64,000 bases of DNA from Nocardioides szechwanensis (GCF_900103935.1 NZ_FNIC01000010.1:1-64000); one strand, 5' to 3'. Shown: positions 1 through 10,626, numbered from the stretch's first letter. Notes: generated from the sequence alone by a model not told the origin. Numbers and translations are program-made.

Positions 1-329
1 CCGCCTACCTGTTCAAGGAGCGGCTCCGGCTGGTCTTCAAGATGCGACCCGAGGATGCAGCCGATTACCTCGACGAGTGGATCGACCAGGCCAGCCACAG
101 CGACATCGCACCCATGGCAGAACTCGCCGAACGCATCACCAGACACCGCACCCGGATCCTGGCCGCGATCGAACATGACATGTCCAACGGCCCCGTCGAG
201 TCGGTCAACACCAAGATCCGACTCCTGACCCGGATCGCGTTCGGCTACAAAAACCCCGAGGCCCTCATCGCCTTGGCCATGCTCGCCCTCGGACCCCACC
301 GACCCGCCCTGCCCGGCCGACCCTCCTAA
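1..329 (+). CDS. ISL3-family transposase, C-terminal fragment (cut by window edge)
   Basis: This is the C-terminal part of a DDE transposase; the reading frame is open from the first bases of the window, so the gene starts upstream. The visible part has the pattern GPVESVNTKIRLLTRIAFGY followed by a short hydrophobic tail, which is typical of the end of ISL3-family transposases, where the final catalytic glutamate lies in an ...E-x-x-N-x-K-x-R... context. It ends in TAA, followed by a probable element end at about 352. The N-terminal helix-turn-helix and the first two acidic residues are outside the window, so I cannot say whether the element is complete or active. The family call rests on motif recognition only. 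Confidence 0.75.
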   Translation, partial: AYLFKERLRLVFKMRPEDAADYLDEWIDQASHSDIAPMAELAERITRHRTRILAAIEHDMSNGPVESVNTKIRLLTRIAFGYKNPEALIALAMLALGPHRPALPGRPS

Positions 330-332
330 CCC

Positions 333-352
333 ACACATGAGTCAGGGGAGCC
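333..352 (-). repeat. Probable terminal inverted repeat of the ISL3-type element
   Basis: Just after the transposase stop codon, the minus strand reads GGCTCCCCTGACTCATGTG. This GGCTC-type end, a few bases beyond the transposase gene, is what an ISL3-family terminal repeat should look like. The next 8 bases (353-360) would be the target duplication expected for this family. The left end is outside the window, so neither the repeat nor the duplication can be confirmed here. Confidence 0.4.
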
Positions 353-392
353 AAAGTTTGCGACGGGTCAGCGTGAAGGACGAGCTGGAGGG

Positions 393-866
393 TTACTCCC
401 AGCGGGTGGCGAAGGTGAAGCCGACGGCCATGAAGGCGATGCCCACGAAGAGGTTCTTCTGGCCGAGGTCGTTGAAGACCCAGAAGCTCGAGGGGTCGTC
501 GCTGATCACGTAGAACGTGCAGATCCAGAGCAGGCCCAGGATGAAGCAGGCGAGCATGCCGACCACGACGCCGCGGCCGCGGCCGAGCGGGGTGGAGGGG
601 TGGGCCGAGACGGCCAGGCCGAGGAAGAAGGCGCCGAAGCCGATCAGGTAGTTCCAGCCCTCGAGGTCGGCCATGAACTTCGGGCTGCCGGCCTCCGGCG
701 CGGAGGCGACCCCAATGATGAGATTCGGGTCGACGCGCACCGCGGCGTAGTAGTAGACGATCCAGGCGATGCCGAGCACCATCAGGAGCACGGCGACCAC
801 GAAGCGCGGGGTCAGCAGCGCCCCCTTCGGGTCGGCGAACGGATCGTTGACCTTGAGCTTGGACAC
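393..866 (-). CDS. crgA: Cell division protein CrgA, internally duplicated (four membrane segments)
   Basis: CrgA is a small membrane protein of the actinobacterial divisome that helps recruit septal peptidoglycan enzymes. Typical CrgA has about 85-95 residues and two transmembrane helices; this protein has 157 residues and four (about 22-42, 71-88, 99-121, 137-154). Residues 20-88 and 98-157 each look like a whole CrgA unit: helix, short loop, then a W/N-rich turn and a second helix, with WNYLIGFGAFFLGL in the first and KNLFVGIAFMAVGFTFATRW in the second. The start is GTG at 866, preceded by GAGGAG at good spacing. It is divergent from the DUF881 gene, the same arrangement as around crgA in Mycobacterium. 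Family assignment is firm; the duplication is my reading of the sequence. Confidence 0.88.
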   Translation of the reverse strand: MSKLKVNDPFADPKGALLTPRFVVAVLLMVLGIAWIVYYYAAVRVDPNLIIGVASAPEAGSPKFMADLEGWNYLIGFGAFFLGLAVSAHPSTPLGRGRGVVVGMLACFILGLLWICTFYVISDDPSSFWVFNDLGQKNLFVGIAFMAVGFTFATRWE

Positions 867-921
867 GGGTTGCTCCTCGTAGCGGTGGCGCCGCCGCGGC
901 GTCGCGCCGCGGGTCGCGGGC

Positions 922-927
922 TACCTT
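922..927 (+). promoter_or_regulatory. -10 element (TACCTT) of a probable leaderless promoter
   Basis: TACCTT fits the actinobacterial TANNNT -10 consensus and ends seven bases before the ATG at 935. This spacing puts the transcription start on the start codon itself. The same hexamer-to-start spacing recurs at many genes in this window. Confidence 0.5.
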
Positions 928-934
928 AGTCGTC

Positions 935-1717
935 ATGACCTCCGGTTCTCACGCGAGCCCCACGCGCTCCCCGTGCCGTGAGCCCCGTGGGCACCGGTCC
1001 CGCGGGCTGTGGCGGATCGGTACGCCGGTCGTGGTGCTCCTCAGCGGCGCGCTCTTCGCGATCAGCGCCTACAACAGCGACGGCACCGACCTACGTCCCG
1101 GCCGCTACACCGACCTCGCCGCGCTCGTCGAGACCGAGGCCGACGAGTACGACGCCCTCGAGGCCCGGCTCGACGACCTCACCACCGAGGTCAACGCGCT
1201 GACCGCCAACGTCGACGACCGCGCCGTACGCCGTCTGCGCCGCGAGGTCGAGACCCTCCAGGACCCCGCGGGGCTGGTCCCGCGCAGCGGCTCAGGCATC
1301 ACCGTCACGCTGTCCGACGCCTCCGAGGACGTCATCAACTCGACGGGCCGCGACCTCAACCTGCTCGTCGTCCACCAGCAGGACATCCAGGCCGTCGTCA
1401 ACGCGATGTGGCGCGGCGGCGCCACCGCGGTGATGATCCAGGGCCAGCGCGTCATCAGCACCACCGGCATCAAGTGCCACGGCAACGCCGTGCTGCTCCA
1501 GGGCATCCCCTACGCGCAGCCCTACGTGATCCAGGCGATCGGGAACCCGCCCGACCTCGAGGACGCCGTGCGCGGCGACCTCGACGTGCAGTACTACCTC
1601 GCGCGCGCCGAGTTGCCCGACATCTCCGTGGGCTGGGACCTCGAGACCGAGGACGAGCTCGAGGCGCCGGCGTACGACGGTCTGCTGGGCCTCAGCTACG
1701 CCGAGCCGCTGGGCTGA
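935..1717 (+). CDS. DUF881 family membrane-anchored protein
   Basis: A 260-residue protein with one N-terminal membrane segment (about 27-46), a coiled-coil stretch (about 58-108: many E, D, L and R in heptad-like spacing), then the compact extracytoplasmic DUF881 fold. The fold is recognised from GSGITVTLSDA, the VHQQDIQAVVNAMWRGGATA stretch and the late YVIQAIGNPPDLE. Its biochemical role is unknown. In Mycobacterium the homologous gene sits between crgA and trpG/pknB, and position and orientation are conserved here. Its last 22 bases overlap the 3' end of convergent pknB, leaving no room for the trpG (or sortase) gene often found between them. The ATG is used because a -10 hexamer lies seven bases upstream. 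Confidence 0.85.
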   Translation: MTSGSHASPTRSPCREPRGHRSRGLWRIGTPVVVLLSGALFAISAYNSDGTDLRPGRYTDLAALVETEADEYDALEARLDDLTTEVNALTANVDDRAVRRLRREVETLQDPAGLVPRSGSGITVTLSDASEDVINSTGRDLNLLVVHQQDIQAVVNAMWRGGATAVMIQGQRVISTTGIKCHGNAVLLQGIPYAQPYVIQAIGNPPDLEDAVRGDLDVQYYLARAELPDISVGWDLETEDELEAPAYDGLLGLSYAEPLG

Positions 1718-3500
1718 CGCGCGCCCGAGGGTGACGCCTCGCGGCTCGGGAAGTCGGTCGGGAACGTCGGCGGCGGCTCCGTCGGCTCGGTCGGCGTGGG
1801 CGTCGGCGTCGGGGTCGGGGTCGGCTCGACGTAGACCGACACGAAGATGACCACGTCGGAGCCCTCGTCGGCGAAGCCACCCTTGCCGGGGATCTGGTCG
1901 ACCACGGTGCCGGCGGGCTCGGTGGAGGTGACCTCCTCGCGGACCACCGGGTTGAAGCCGGCGGCGCGGATCTTCTCCTCGGCCACGGCCTGCGGGTCGC
2001 CGACGACGTCCGGGACCTTCTCCTGGCCGTCGGAGTAGAAGACGGTCACGGTGGAGCCTACCGGGACCTCCTGGCCGGGAGCGGGCACGGTCTCGAGGAC
2101 CTGGAACTTGTCCTCGTCGGACTCGCGCTCCTCGAGCATCGGTTTGAGCCCGACGGCGCGCAGCTGTTCGGCGGCGTCGCCACGCAGCTGACCGACGAGG
2201 CCCGCGGGGATCGCGACCAACGGCTTGCCGTTGGACACCACGAGGTCGATCTCGGAGCCGGGGTCGACGTACTGGTCGGCGTTGGGGTCCTGCGAGATGA
2301 CGTGGTTCTCGCGGACCGAGTCGTTGGGCTCGTAGGAGACCTCGCCACGCTCGAGGCCGGCGTTGCTGATCCTGAGCAGCGCCTCGTCGAGGGTGAGCCC
2401 GGCCACCTGTGGCACCTGGGTCTGCGGCGGGGGGCTCTCGAAGAGCCGGGGCATGAAGTAGGCACCGGCGGCGATCAGCAGGAGCATCACCAAGCCGACC
2501 ACCCACCAGACACCGGCCCGGCTGCGGGGGTCGTCGTCCATGGCGACCGGCAGCGGCGGGCGCGGCGCGGTCACCGTGGTGGCGGTGGTGGCCGGGGTGA
2601 CGGGGACGACCATGGTGTGGTCGGGCGGGGGCGGCACGGTCGCCTGCACGGGGCGGCCGTCGAGGTAGCGCTCGATGTCGCTGCGCATCGCGGCCGCGGA
2701 CTGGTAGCGGTCCTCGAGGCGCTTGGCCAGCGCCTTCATCACGATGGTGTCGATCTCGGCGGGGAGCTCGGTGTCGTGGTCGGACGGCGGGGCGGCCGGC
2801 TCGCGCACGTGCTGGTAGGCGACCGCGACCGGGCTGTCGCCGACGAACGGCGGCCGGCCGGTGAGGAGCTCGTAGAGCAGGCAGCCGGTGGAGTAGACGT
2901 CGGAGCGGGAGTCGACGGTCTCGCCGCGGGCCTGCTCGGGGGAGAGGTACTGGGCGGTGCCGACCACGGCCGCCGTCTGCGTCATCGTCGACGAGGCGTC
3001 GCTGATGGCGCGGGCGATGCCGAAGTCCATCACCTTGACGTCGCCGCTCGGGGTGAGCATCACGTTGCCGGGCTTGATGTCGCGGTGGATGATGCCGGCG
3101 CGGTGGCTGTAGTCGAGGGCGGAGAGCACGCCGCTGGTGATCTCGAGCGCGCGCTCGGGCAGGATCTTGCGGCCCTCACGCAGGATGTCGCGCAGCGTCC
3201 GGCCGGCGACGAACTCCATCACGATGTAGGGCTGGGCGACGCCCGACCCGTCACTGGCCGGCTCCTCGCCGGTGTCGTAGACCGCGACGATCGACGGGTG
3301 GTTGAGCGAGGCCGACGACTGCGCCTCGCGGCGGAACCGGGCCTGGAAGGTCGCGTCGCTGGCGAGGTCGGTGCGCAGCCGCTTGACCGCCACGACCCGG
3401 CCGAGCCGGGTGTCGGTGCCCTTGCGGACCTCAGCCATGCCGCCGCGGCCGAGGAGCTCGCCGAGCTCGTACCGGCCGCCGACGACCGGCTGTGAGTTGC

Positions 3501-3504
<4 letters not shown>
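1696..3504 (-). CDS. pknB: Serine/threonine protein kinase PknB with PASTA domains
   Basis: A 602-residue receptor-type kinase that senses cell-wall fragments and phosphorylates growth and division proteins. The kinase domain spans about 12-280: glycine loop GRGGMAEV (19-26), ATP lysine K41, HRDIKPGN (140-147, D142 catalytic), DFG (160-162), and activation-loop threonines T173 and T175 in a TMT motif like that of M. tuberculosis PknB. One transmembrane helix (333-350) is followed by three PASTA repeats (about 363-426, 428-493, 495-558) and a Pro/Thr-rich tail; M. tuberculosis PknB has four PASTA repeats. The ATG at 3504 shares ATGA with the pknA stop, so the two are translationally coupled. 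It is the last gene of the fhaA-to-pknB operon. Confidence 0.95.
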
Positions 3505-4893
<1,389 letters not shown>

Positions 4894-4901
<8 letters not shown>

Positions 4902-6363
4902 TGATGATCGCCTCCATCACGGCCTTGGCGATCGGGCCGCCGAGCTGGCCGCCGGCGATCTCGCCGCGGGGGATGTCGGCCGACTCGATCATCACGGCCA
5001 CCGCGACCTGGGGGTCCTCGGCGGGAGCGAACGAGACGAACCACGCGTAGGGCGCCACGTCGTCCTGGCCGCTCTGGGCCGTGCCGGTCTTGCCGGCGAC
5101 GGTGATGCCGTCGATGGCGGCCGGGCTGGCCGTGCCGTTCTCGACGGTCTCGACGAGCAGCGCGGTCAGGTCGCTCGCGGTGGCGGCCGAGATCGCCTGC
5201 GACAGGTCGCTGTCGTCGGTCTTCTCCAGCACGTCGTACTCGGCCGACTGCACCTCGTCGACGATGTAGGGACGCTTGACGACGCCGTTGTTGGCGATCG
5301 CGGCCGCCACCATCGCCATCTGCAGGGGAGTCGCCCGCACCTCGAACTGGCCGATGCCGGACTGGCCCGTCTGCGCTGCGTCCATCTCGGAGGGGAAGAC
5401 GGACCTCGCCTGCGGGCGGAGGTCCTCGAGGTAGTCGCTGTTGAACCCGAACGCCTCGGCCTGCTCGATCATCGCGTCGGCGCCCACCTCGTTGGCGAGC
5501 GCGGCGAACGTGGTGTTGCACGACTGGGCCATCGCCTGCTTGAACGGGATGCGGTCGGTGCCACAGTCGCGGCCCTCGTTGTCGATGAGCCCGGACTCAC
5601 CGGACGTGAGCGGCAGCTGGTAGGTAGCCCCACCGGGCACCAGGTCGTCGGCGGTGTAGGCGCCGCTCTCGATCGCGGCCGCGGCGGTGACCAGCTTGAA
5701 GGTCGAGCCCGGCGGCAGGGTCGTCTGGATGGCCCGGTTGAGCAGCGGCTCCGACTCGTCGGCGAGCAGCCGGTCGTAGGTGTCGGACACCTCGTCGAGG
5801 TCGTGGGAGGCCAGCTTGTTGGGGTCGTAGGTGGGCAGCGACACCATCGCCAGGATCTTGCCGCTGGACGGGTCGAGCGCCACGACCGAGCCCTCCACGG
5901 CACCGGGCAGCGCGTCGAGGCCTTCGTACGCCGCCTCCTGCGCGTCGGCGTCGATCGTGAGCTGGACGCTGCCGCCCTTGTTGGGGTTGTTGCTGAGCAG
6001 GTCGACCAGCTTGGTGACGAACAGCCGCGGGTCCTCGCCGGAGAGCACCTCGTTCTGGGACTGCTCGAGGCCGGTCTGGCTGAAGTAGGAGAAGTAGCCG
6101 GTGATCGGCGCGTAGCGGAACGGCACGGGGTAGGCGCGCTGGAACTCGAAGCGGTCGTCGCTCGGCACGCTCTCGGCGATCGGGTCGCGGCCGACCAGGA
6201 TCGCGCCGCGCTCGCGGGAGTAGGCGGCCTCGATCACCCGCCGGTTGCGGGGGTCGTCGTCGAGGGAGTCGGCCTTCCAGAACTGCAGGTAGGTGGCGTT
6301 GAGCATCAGGGCCACGAAGAGCAGCAGGCAGAACATCGAGATGGTCCGGATCGGCTTGTTCAT
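4894..6363 (-). CDS. pbpA: Penicillin-binding protein PbpA (class B transpeptidase)
   Basis: A 489-residue septal or elongation transpeptidase that cross-links peptidoglycan outside the membrane. It has an N-terminal membrane anchor (about 7-24), a dimerisation region, and a transpeptidase domain from about 155. The active-site motifs are complete: S220-TFK (SxxK), S281-C-N283 (SxN) and K425-T-G. The ATG at 6363 lies 7 bases after the end of rodA, and the 3' end overlaps pknA by 8 bases. The neighbouring RodA-type polymerase is its expected partner; PASTA kinase and phosphatase control is encoded in the same operon. Confidence 0.95.
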
Positions 6364-6370
6364 GAGGGGC

Positions 6371-7762
6371 TCACAGCTTGATCACCTGGGTGGACATCTC
6401 GTCGGGGGCCTCGCCGTGCTGGTCGGACAGGTCCGGGATCGGGCGCCTGGCCTGGTCGGAGATCCGCAGCAGCAGCGCGATGATCACCCAGTTGGCGACC
6501 AGCGACGACCCGCCGTACGACAGGAACGGCGTGGTGAGGCCGGTGAGCGGGATCAGCCGGGTGACGCCACCGACGACCACGAACACCTGGAGGGTCACGA
6601 CACCGGCGAGGCCGACGGCGACCAGCTTGCCGAAGCCGTCACGGGAGATCAGCGCGGCGCGCAGCGCGCGCTCGACGATCAGCCCGTAGAGCAGGAGGAC
6701 GGCGATGACCCCGGTCAGGCCGAGCTCCTCGCCGATGGCGCCCATGATGAAGTCGGCCTCGGCGTAGGTGATCCGGGTGGGGTCGCCTTCGCCGAACCCG
6801 CGCCCGATCAGGCCGCCCCAGCCCATGCCGAACATGGTCTCGACGATCTGGTCGCTGTAGGGCGGGGTCGGGTTGTTGTAGTAGTCGAACGGGTGCAGCC
6901 AGATGTCGACGCGGTCCTGGACGTGACCGAAGAGTCGCCAGGCCACGAAGGCGCCGCTCAGGAACAGCCCGCCGCCGACCAGCAGCCAGCCCGGCCGCTC
7001 GGTGGCGACGTAGAGCATCACCAGGAAGAGGCCGAAGAAGAGCAGGCTGGAGCCGAGGTCGCGCTGGAAGACCAGGATGCCGAGGCTGACCAGCCACATC
7101 GCGAGGATCGGGCCGAGGTCGCGACCGCGGGGAAGGTCGACGAACAGGACCCGACGGCCGGCCAGGGCCAGCGCGTCGCGGTGGAGCACGAGGTAGCCGG
7201 CGAACGCGACCACGAGCAGCACCTTGGCGACCTCGCCGGGCTGGAAGCTGAACGGGCCGACCCCGATCCAGATCTTGGCGCCGTTGATCGTCTTGCCGAC
7301 GCCGGGGACCATCGGCAGCAGGAGCAGCAGGATCGCGGACAGGCCGAAGGTGTAGGTGAACCGGGCGAGCACCCGGTGGTCGCGCACGATGACCAGCGCG
7401 CCGACGAACAGCACCACACCGAGGGTCATCCAGGTGAGCTGCTGGCGCGCGAAGGTGGTGTCCTCAGCGAGGTCGAGGCGGTGGATCACGGCCAGCCCGA
7501 GGCCGTTGAGCGCGGCCACGACCGGCAGCAGCACCGGGTCGGCGTACGGCGCCACCAGGCGTACGGCGACGTGGGCGCCGACGAGCAGCGCCGCCAGCCA
7601 GCCGCCGTAGCCGAGGATGTCGACCGGCACGTGGCCCTCGACGCCGATGCCGACCGCGGCGTAGGCGCCGATGCCGACCGCGAGCGCGAGCGTCAGCAGG
7701 AACAGCTCGGCGCCGCGACGGCGCCGGTGCACGAAACCCATGAGGGCGGAAGGCTGGGACAT
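6371..7762 (-). CDS. rodA: RodA/FtsW-type peptidoglycan glycosyltransferase
   Basis: A 463-residue SEDS-family polymerase with about twelve predicted membrane helices, which polymerises lipid II into glycan strands. Family features seen include the loop around PGVGKTINGAKIWIGVGPFS with QPGEV, the segment WQLFGH-like region (WRLFGHVQDRVDIWLHPF), and the C-terminal LIPLTGLTTPFLSYGGSSLV signature. It lies directly upstream of pbpA, and the class B PBP and SEDS protein normally act as a pair. The ATG at 7762 is four bases after the end of pstP. RodA rather than FtsW is chosen because of the operon context (the pstP-rodA-pbpA-pknA-pknB order). Confidence 0.93.
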   Translation of the reverse strand: MSQPSALMGFVHRRRRGAELFLLTLALAVGIGAYAAVGIGVEGHVPVDILGYGGWLAALLVGAHVAVRLVAPYADPVLLPVVAALNGLGLAVIHRLDLAEDTTFARQQLTWMTLGVVLFVGALVIVRDHRVLARFTYTFGLSAILLLLLPMVPGVGKTINGAKIWIGVGPFSFQPGEVAKVLLVVAFAGYLVLHRDALALAGRRVLFVDLPRGRDLGPILAMWLVSLGILVFQRDLGSSLLFFGLFLVMLYVATERPGWLLVGGGLFLSGAFVAWRLFGHVQDRVDIWLHPFDYYNNPTPPYSDQIVETMFGMGWGGLIGRGFGEGDPTRITYAEADFIMGAIGEELGLTGVIAVLLLYGLIVERALRAALISRDGFGKLVAVGLAGVVTLQVFVVVGGVTRLIPLTGLTTPFLSYGGSSLVANWVIIALLLRISDQARRPIPDLSDQHGEAPDEMSTQVIKL

Positions 7763-7766
7763 CGGC

Positions 7767-9068
7767 TCAGCCCGGCTCGTCGGTGGGAGCGGTCATCTCG
7801 GTGGCGAGGTTCTGCACGGTCTCCTTGGCGGCGTCGAGGTCGCTGACCTCGATGCCGTCGCTGACCCGACCGGCGTCGTAGGGGCTCAGCCGGTCCAGCT
7901 CGACGTCGCTGGTCTGGTAGAGCTCGTTGAGGGAGATGCCCGGCAGGTCGGTGTTGATGCCGCGGTAGATGACGACGTTGCCGTCGTGCTCGCCGACGAA
8001 GTACTGGTCCTGGGTCCACGACCAGGCAGCGGCGGCGGCGACCCACAGCACGCCGACGACCACGGCCAGCACCAACAGGCGGCTCAGCCACACGAACCTG
8101 GCCGGCGCGATCGGCGCGTAGCGCGCCTCCTCCGGGTCGAGCGGGTCGGAGCGGATGGGACGCGCGGCCGGGCGGTCGTCGTGGATCTCGGCGTCGATCG
8201 GCTCGAGCTCGCCGGTGTCGCCGGCGCGGTGGCCGCGGAACAGGCTGCCCTTGCCGCGCGGGGAACGGCGGCGCAGCTCGGCGGCGGCGCCGACCAGCAG
8301 CGGCTCCAGCTCGGCGTACGCCGGGTCGGCCGCGGCCGCGTCCTCGGTGACGACGTCGGCGACGATGCACGTGACGTTGTCGGAGCTGCCGGCCTCGAGG
8401 CTGGCGCGCACGAGCTCGACCGCGGCGAAGTCGGGGGTGCCCATCGAGAGGATGTCGGCGAGGCGGCCGTCGTCGAGGACCCCGGAGGCGCCGTCGCTGC
8501 ACAGGAGCAGCCGGTCACCGTCGGTCAGCTCGATCATGAACAGGTCGGGGTCGGCCTCCTGCATGCCGTCGAGCGCCTTGAGGATCAGGTTGCGGTGGGG
8601 GTGGACCCGTGACTCCTCCTCGCTGATCCGGCCCTCGTCGATCAGCGACTGCACGAACGTGTGGTCCTTGGTGAGCTGGGACAGCTCGCGGTCGCGGAAG
8701 AGGTAGGCCCGGCTGTCACCCACGTGGCCGATGCCGACGCGGGAGCCGTCGAAGAGCGCGACGGTGGCGGTGGTGCTGGTGCCGTCGAGCGCGGGGTCGG
8801 CGTCGACGAGCCGGCCGATGTTGACGTGGGCCTGGTGCAGCGCGGAGGAGACCCGGTCGAGGAGTCCGGAGCCGGACTCGTCGGCCGGTGGGTCGTCGAG
8901 CTCGCGCAGCTGCTGGATGGCGGTGCTGGAGGCGACGTCGCCCCGGGCCGCGCCGCCCACGCCGTCGCAGACGGTGAGCAGCCAGGGCCCGGCGTAGCCG
9001 GAGTCCTGGTTGTCCTTGCGGACCCGGCCGACGTCGGAGATCGCCGAGTAGTGGAGGCGGAAGGTCAC
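7767..9068 (-). CDS. pstP: PP2C-type Ser/Thr protein phosphatase PstP
   Basis: A 433-residue phosphatase that reverses phosphorylation by PknA and PknB. The catalytic PP2C domain (about 1-242) shows the metal-binding signatures: R-K-D-N-Q-D (17-22), VCDGVGG (33-39), SDG (191-193) and SDN (229-231). A linker of about 80 residues, a single membrane helix (about 328-351) and an extracytoplasmic tail follow. The start is GTG at 9068, whose GTGA overlaps the fhaB stop; a longer in-frame extension inside fhaB is rejected because homologues begin at this point. Position between fhaB and rodA matches the standard actinobacterial order. Confidence 0.95.
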   Translation of the reverse strand: MTFRLHYSAISDVGRVRKDNQDSGYAGPWLLTVCDGVGGAARGDVASSTAIQQLRELDDPPADESGSGLLDRVSSALHQAHVNIGRLVDADPALDGTSTTATVALFDGSRVGIGHVGDSRAYLFRDRELSQLTKDHTFVQSLIDEGRISEEESRVHPHRNLILKALDGMQEADPDLFMIELTDGDRLLLCSDGASGVLDDGRLADILSMGTPDFAAVELVRASLEAGSSDNVTCIVADVVTEDAAAADPAYAELEPLLVGAAAELRRRSPRGKGSLFRGHRAGDTGELEPIDAEIHDDRPAARPIRSDPLDPEEARYAPIAPARFVWLSRLLVLAVVVGVLWVAAAAAWSWTQDQYFVGEHDGNVVIYRGINTDLPGISLNELYQTSDVELDRLSPYDAGRVSDGIEVSDLDAAKETVQNLATEMTAPTDEPG

Positions 9069-9538
9069 TTTTGCAGCTCCAGGATCGTCTTGCCGATCCG
9101 GACCTGGGTGCCGAGGGTGATGGTGGTCGGCTGGGTGATGCGGACCGTGCCGATGTAGGTGCCGTTGGTGGAGCCGAGGTCCTCGACGAACCACTGGTCA
9201 CCCGACGCGGCGATCCGGGCGTGGCGCGTGGAGACGTAGTCGTCCTCGAGGCGGATCGCGGCGTCGCTGCCGCGCCCGATCAGGATCGGCGCCTTGTCGA
9301 GGGAGGCGGTCGCGCCGGAGTTGGTGCCGGAGGTGACCACGACCTGGGTGGGGGAGCCGCGGCGCTTGGCCGGCGGCTTCTGCTTCGGCTGTCGGCCGCC
9401 ACCGCCGCCGGAGCGGGCGGTCTCGGGCACCCGGGCGCCGAACATGTCGGAGCGGATCACCGAGATCGCGGACAGGACGAAGATCCAGAGGATCGCGAGA
9501 TAGGCGATCCTGATGAGGAACAACGTCAGCTCAGACAT
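9065..9538 (-). CDS. fhaB: FHA-domain protein FhaB (FipA)
   Basis: A 157-residue protein with an N-terminal membrane helix (about 4-28) and a C-terminal forkhead-associated domain that binds phosphothreonine. FHA motifs are GRGSDAAIRL, STRHARI and LGSTNGTYI. In mycobacteria the homologue links PknA/B phosphorylation to cell division and to wall-synthesis proteins. I choose ATG at 9538 (MSELTLF..., the usual N-terminus) rather than the in-frame GTG two codons upstream. It overlaps the end of fhaA by eight bases and shares GTGA with pstP. Confidence 0.92.
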   Translation of the reverse strand: MSELTLFLIRIAYLAILWIFVLSAISVIRSDMFGARVPETARSGGGGGRQPKQKPPAKRRGSPTQVVVTSGTNSGATASLDKAPILIGRGSDAAIRLEDDYVSTRHARIAASGDQWFVEDLGSTNGTYIGTVRITQPTTITLGTQVRIGKTILELQK

Positions 9539-10244
9539 CGGCACCGTCCTCGACCACGCGCATGGTCATCGTCGTGTTGCCCACCTTCACCCGGGAACCG
9601 TCGCGCAGGGTGGCGCGCGGGACCTTGCGGTCGTCGACCAGCATGCCGTTGGTGGAGCCGAGGTCCTTGGCCTCCACCATCAGGTCGTCGTCATAGCCGG
9701 TCACCACGAACTCGACGTGGCGCCGGCTCACGCCGGGGTCGTTGATGCGTACGTCGGCCTCGGTCCCGCGCCCGATCACGAGACCGGGTGCCTGGAGGGG
9801 GTGCTGGGTGCCGTTGACCTCGAGCACCGCGCGGGCCCGTCGTACCTGCGTGTAGCTGCTGTTGCCGGTGACCTTGGCCTGCGCCTCGCTGCGGATCCGG
9901 AAGCGGCCGGTGGTGAGGTCGTCGGCGGCCTCGAAGGCGAGCGCCACGGGGCCCGGGAAGACGTAGCTCTGCGCGTCGGCGTGCCTCTGGAGCTGGTCGA
10001 CGAGCTCCTTGGCCATCGCGGTGTCGTAGGGCGCGAGGCGGTCGAGGTCGGTCTGGGACAGCTCGACGTGGAACGAGTTGGGCACCAGGCGCCGGTCCCG
10101 CGAGAGGATCTGGGCGTTGTTGTCACACTCCCGCTGGAGCGCCGCGGCGATCTCGACCGGCTGCACCGCGGAGCGGAACGCACGGGCGAACGCGCCGGAG
10201 ATCGCCTGCTCGAGGCGTTGCTCGAACCGCTGTAGTCCTCCCAC
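9531..10244 (-). CDS. fhaA: FHA-domain protein FhaA with N-terminal DUF3662
   Basis: A 237-residue cytosolic protein: a DUF3662 domain (about 1-115, beginning MGGLQRFEQRLEQAISGAF) followed by a linker and an FHA domain (about 150-232: GRGTEADVRIND, SRRHVEF, LGSTNGMLVDD). It binds phosphorylated partners such as the kinases and the MurJ-like flippase in mycobacteria. The GTG at 10244 has a strong GGAAGGAGG upstream, which marks this as the first gene of the operon. The linker is much shorter than in the M. tuberculosis protein. Confidence 0.92.
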   Translation of the reverse strand: MGGLQRFEQRLEQAISGAFARAFRSAVQPVEIAAALQRECDNNAQILSRDRRLVPNSFHVELSQTDLDRLAPYDTAMAKELVDQLQRHADAQSYVFPGPVALAFEAADDLTTGRFRIRSEAQAKVTGNSSYTQVRRARAVLEVNGTQHPLQAPGLVIGRGTEADVRINDPGVSRRHVEFVVTGYDDDLMVEAKDLGSTNGMLVDDRKVPRATLRDGSRVKVGNTTMTMRVVEDGADV

Positions 10245-10397
10245 GTCGCCTCCTTCCCCACGAATTCAGACGTCACGACCGACCCGGCCTGGAGCCGGGC
10301 TCCGTCGATCGTAACGGGGTGGCCCCCGGCCGTGATGCACCCCATCGGCCCGGTTTGGGGGTCAATGAGGGGCTGGGATAGCCTTGCCCGGCTACAC

Positions 10398-10480
10398 GCG
10401 CGAGTGGCGGAACGGCAGACGCGCTGGCTTCAGGTGCCAGTGTCCGAAAGGGCGTGGGGGTTCAAATCCCCCCTCGCGCA
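10398..10480 (+). tRNA. tRNA-Leu (anticodon CAG)
   Basis: An 83-base tRNA with a seven-pair acceptor stem (GCGCGAG with CTCGCGC), discriminator A at 10480, a long class II variable arm (TGTCCGAAAGGGCGT) and the T-loop TTCAAAT. The anticodon stem CTGGC/GCCAG encloses TTCAGGT, giving anticodon CAG, which reads CUG, the main leucine codon of this high-GC genome. The 3' CCA is not encoded. A tRNA-Leu next to fhaA is the usual arrangement in Actinobacteria. Confidence 0.96.
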
Positions 10481-10488
10481 CGTGTATC

Positions 10489-10516
10489 AAAGGCCCCGGG
10501 TCCCCTCGGGGCCTTT
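10489..10516 (+). terminator. Intrinsic terminator after tRNA-Leu
   Basis: AAAGGCCCCG and CGGGGCCTTT form a perfect ten-pair stem with an eight-base loop, starting 8 bases after the tRNA. The 3' arm ends in TTT and is followed by GTGTTCT, a weak uridine tract, as is common for terminators in high-GC genomes. Confidence 0.8.
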
Positions 10517-10626
10517 GTGTTCTCCGGGTCGTGTGCCGCAGCGTGCGCCCGGGCGCACCCTCGGGCACACGACCCCGCCCATCGCGGGCGCCGCGGGTCG
10601 TCTGGGCGTGCCGGCCCCGTAGGCCA

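Noticed and set aside
1..866. A larger mobile island entering the window from the left
   Set aside because: Only the end of one insertion sequence is seen; crgA and the following genes are in the conserved order, with no further transposase, integrase or change in base composition.
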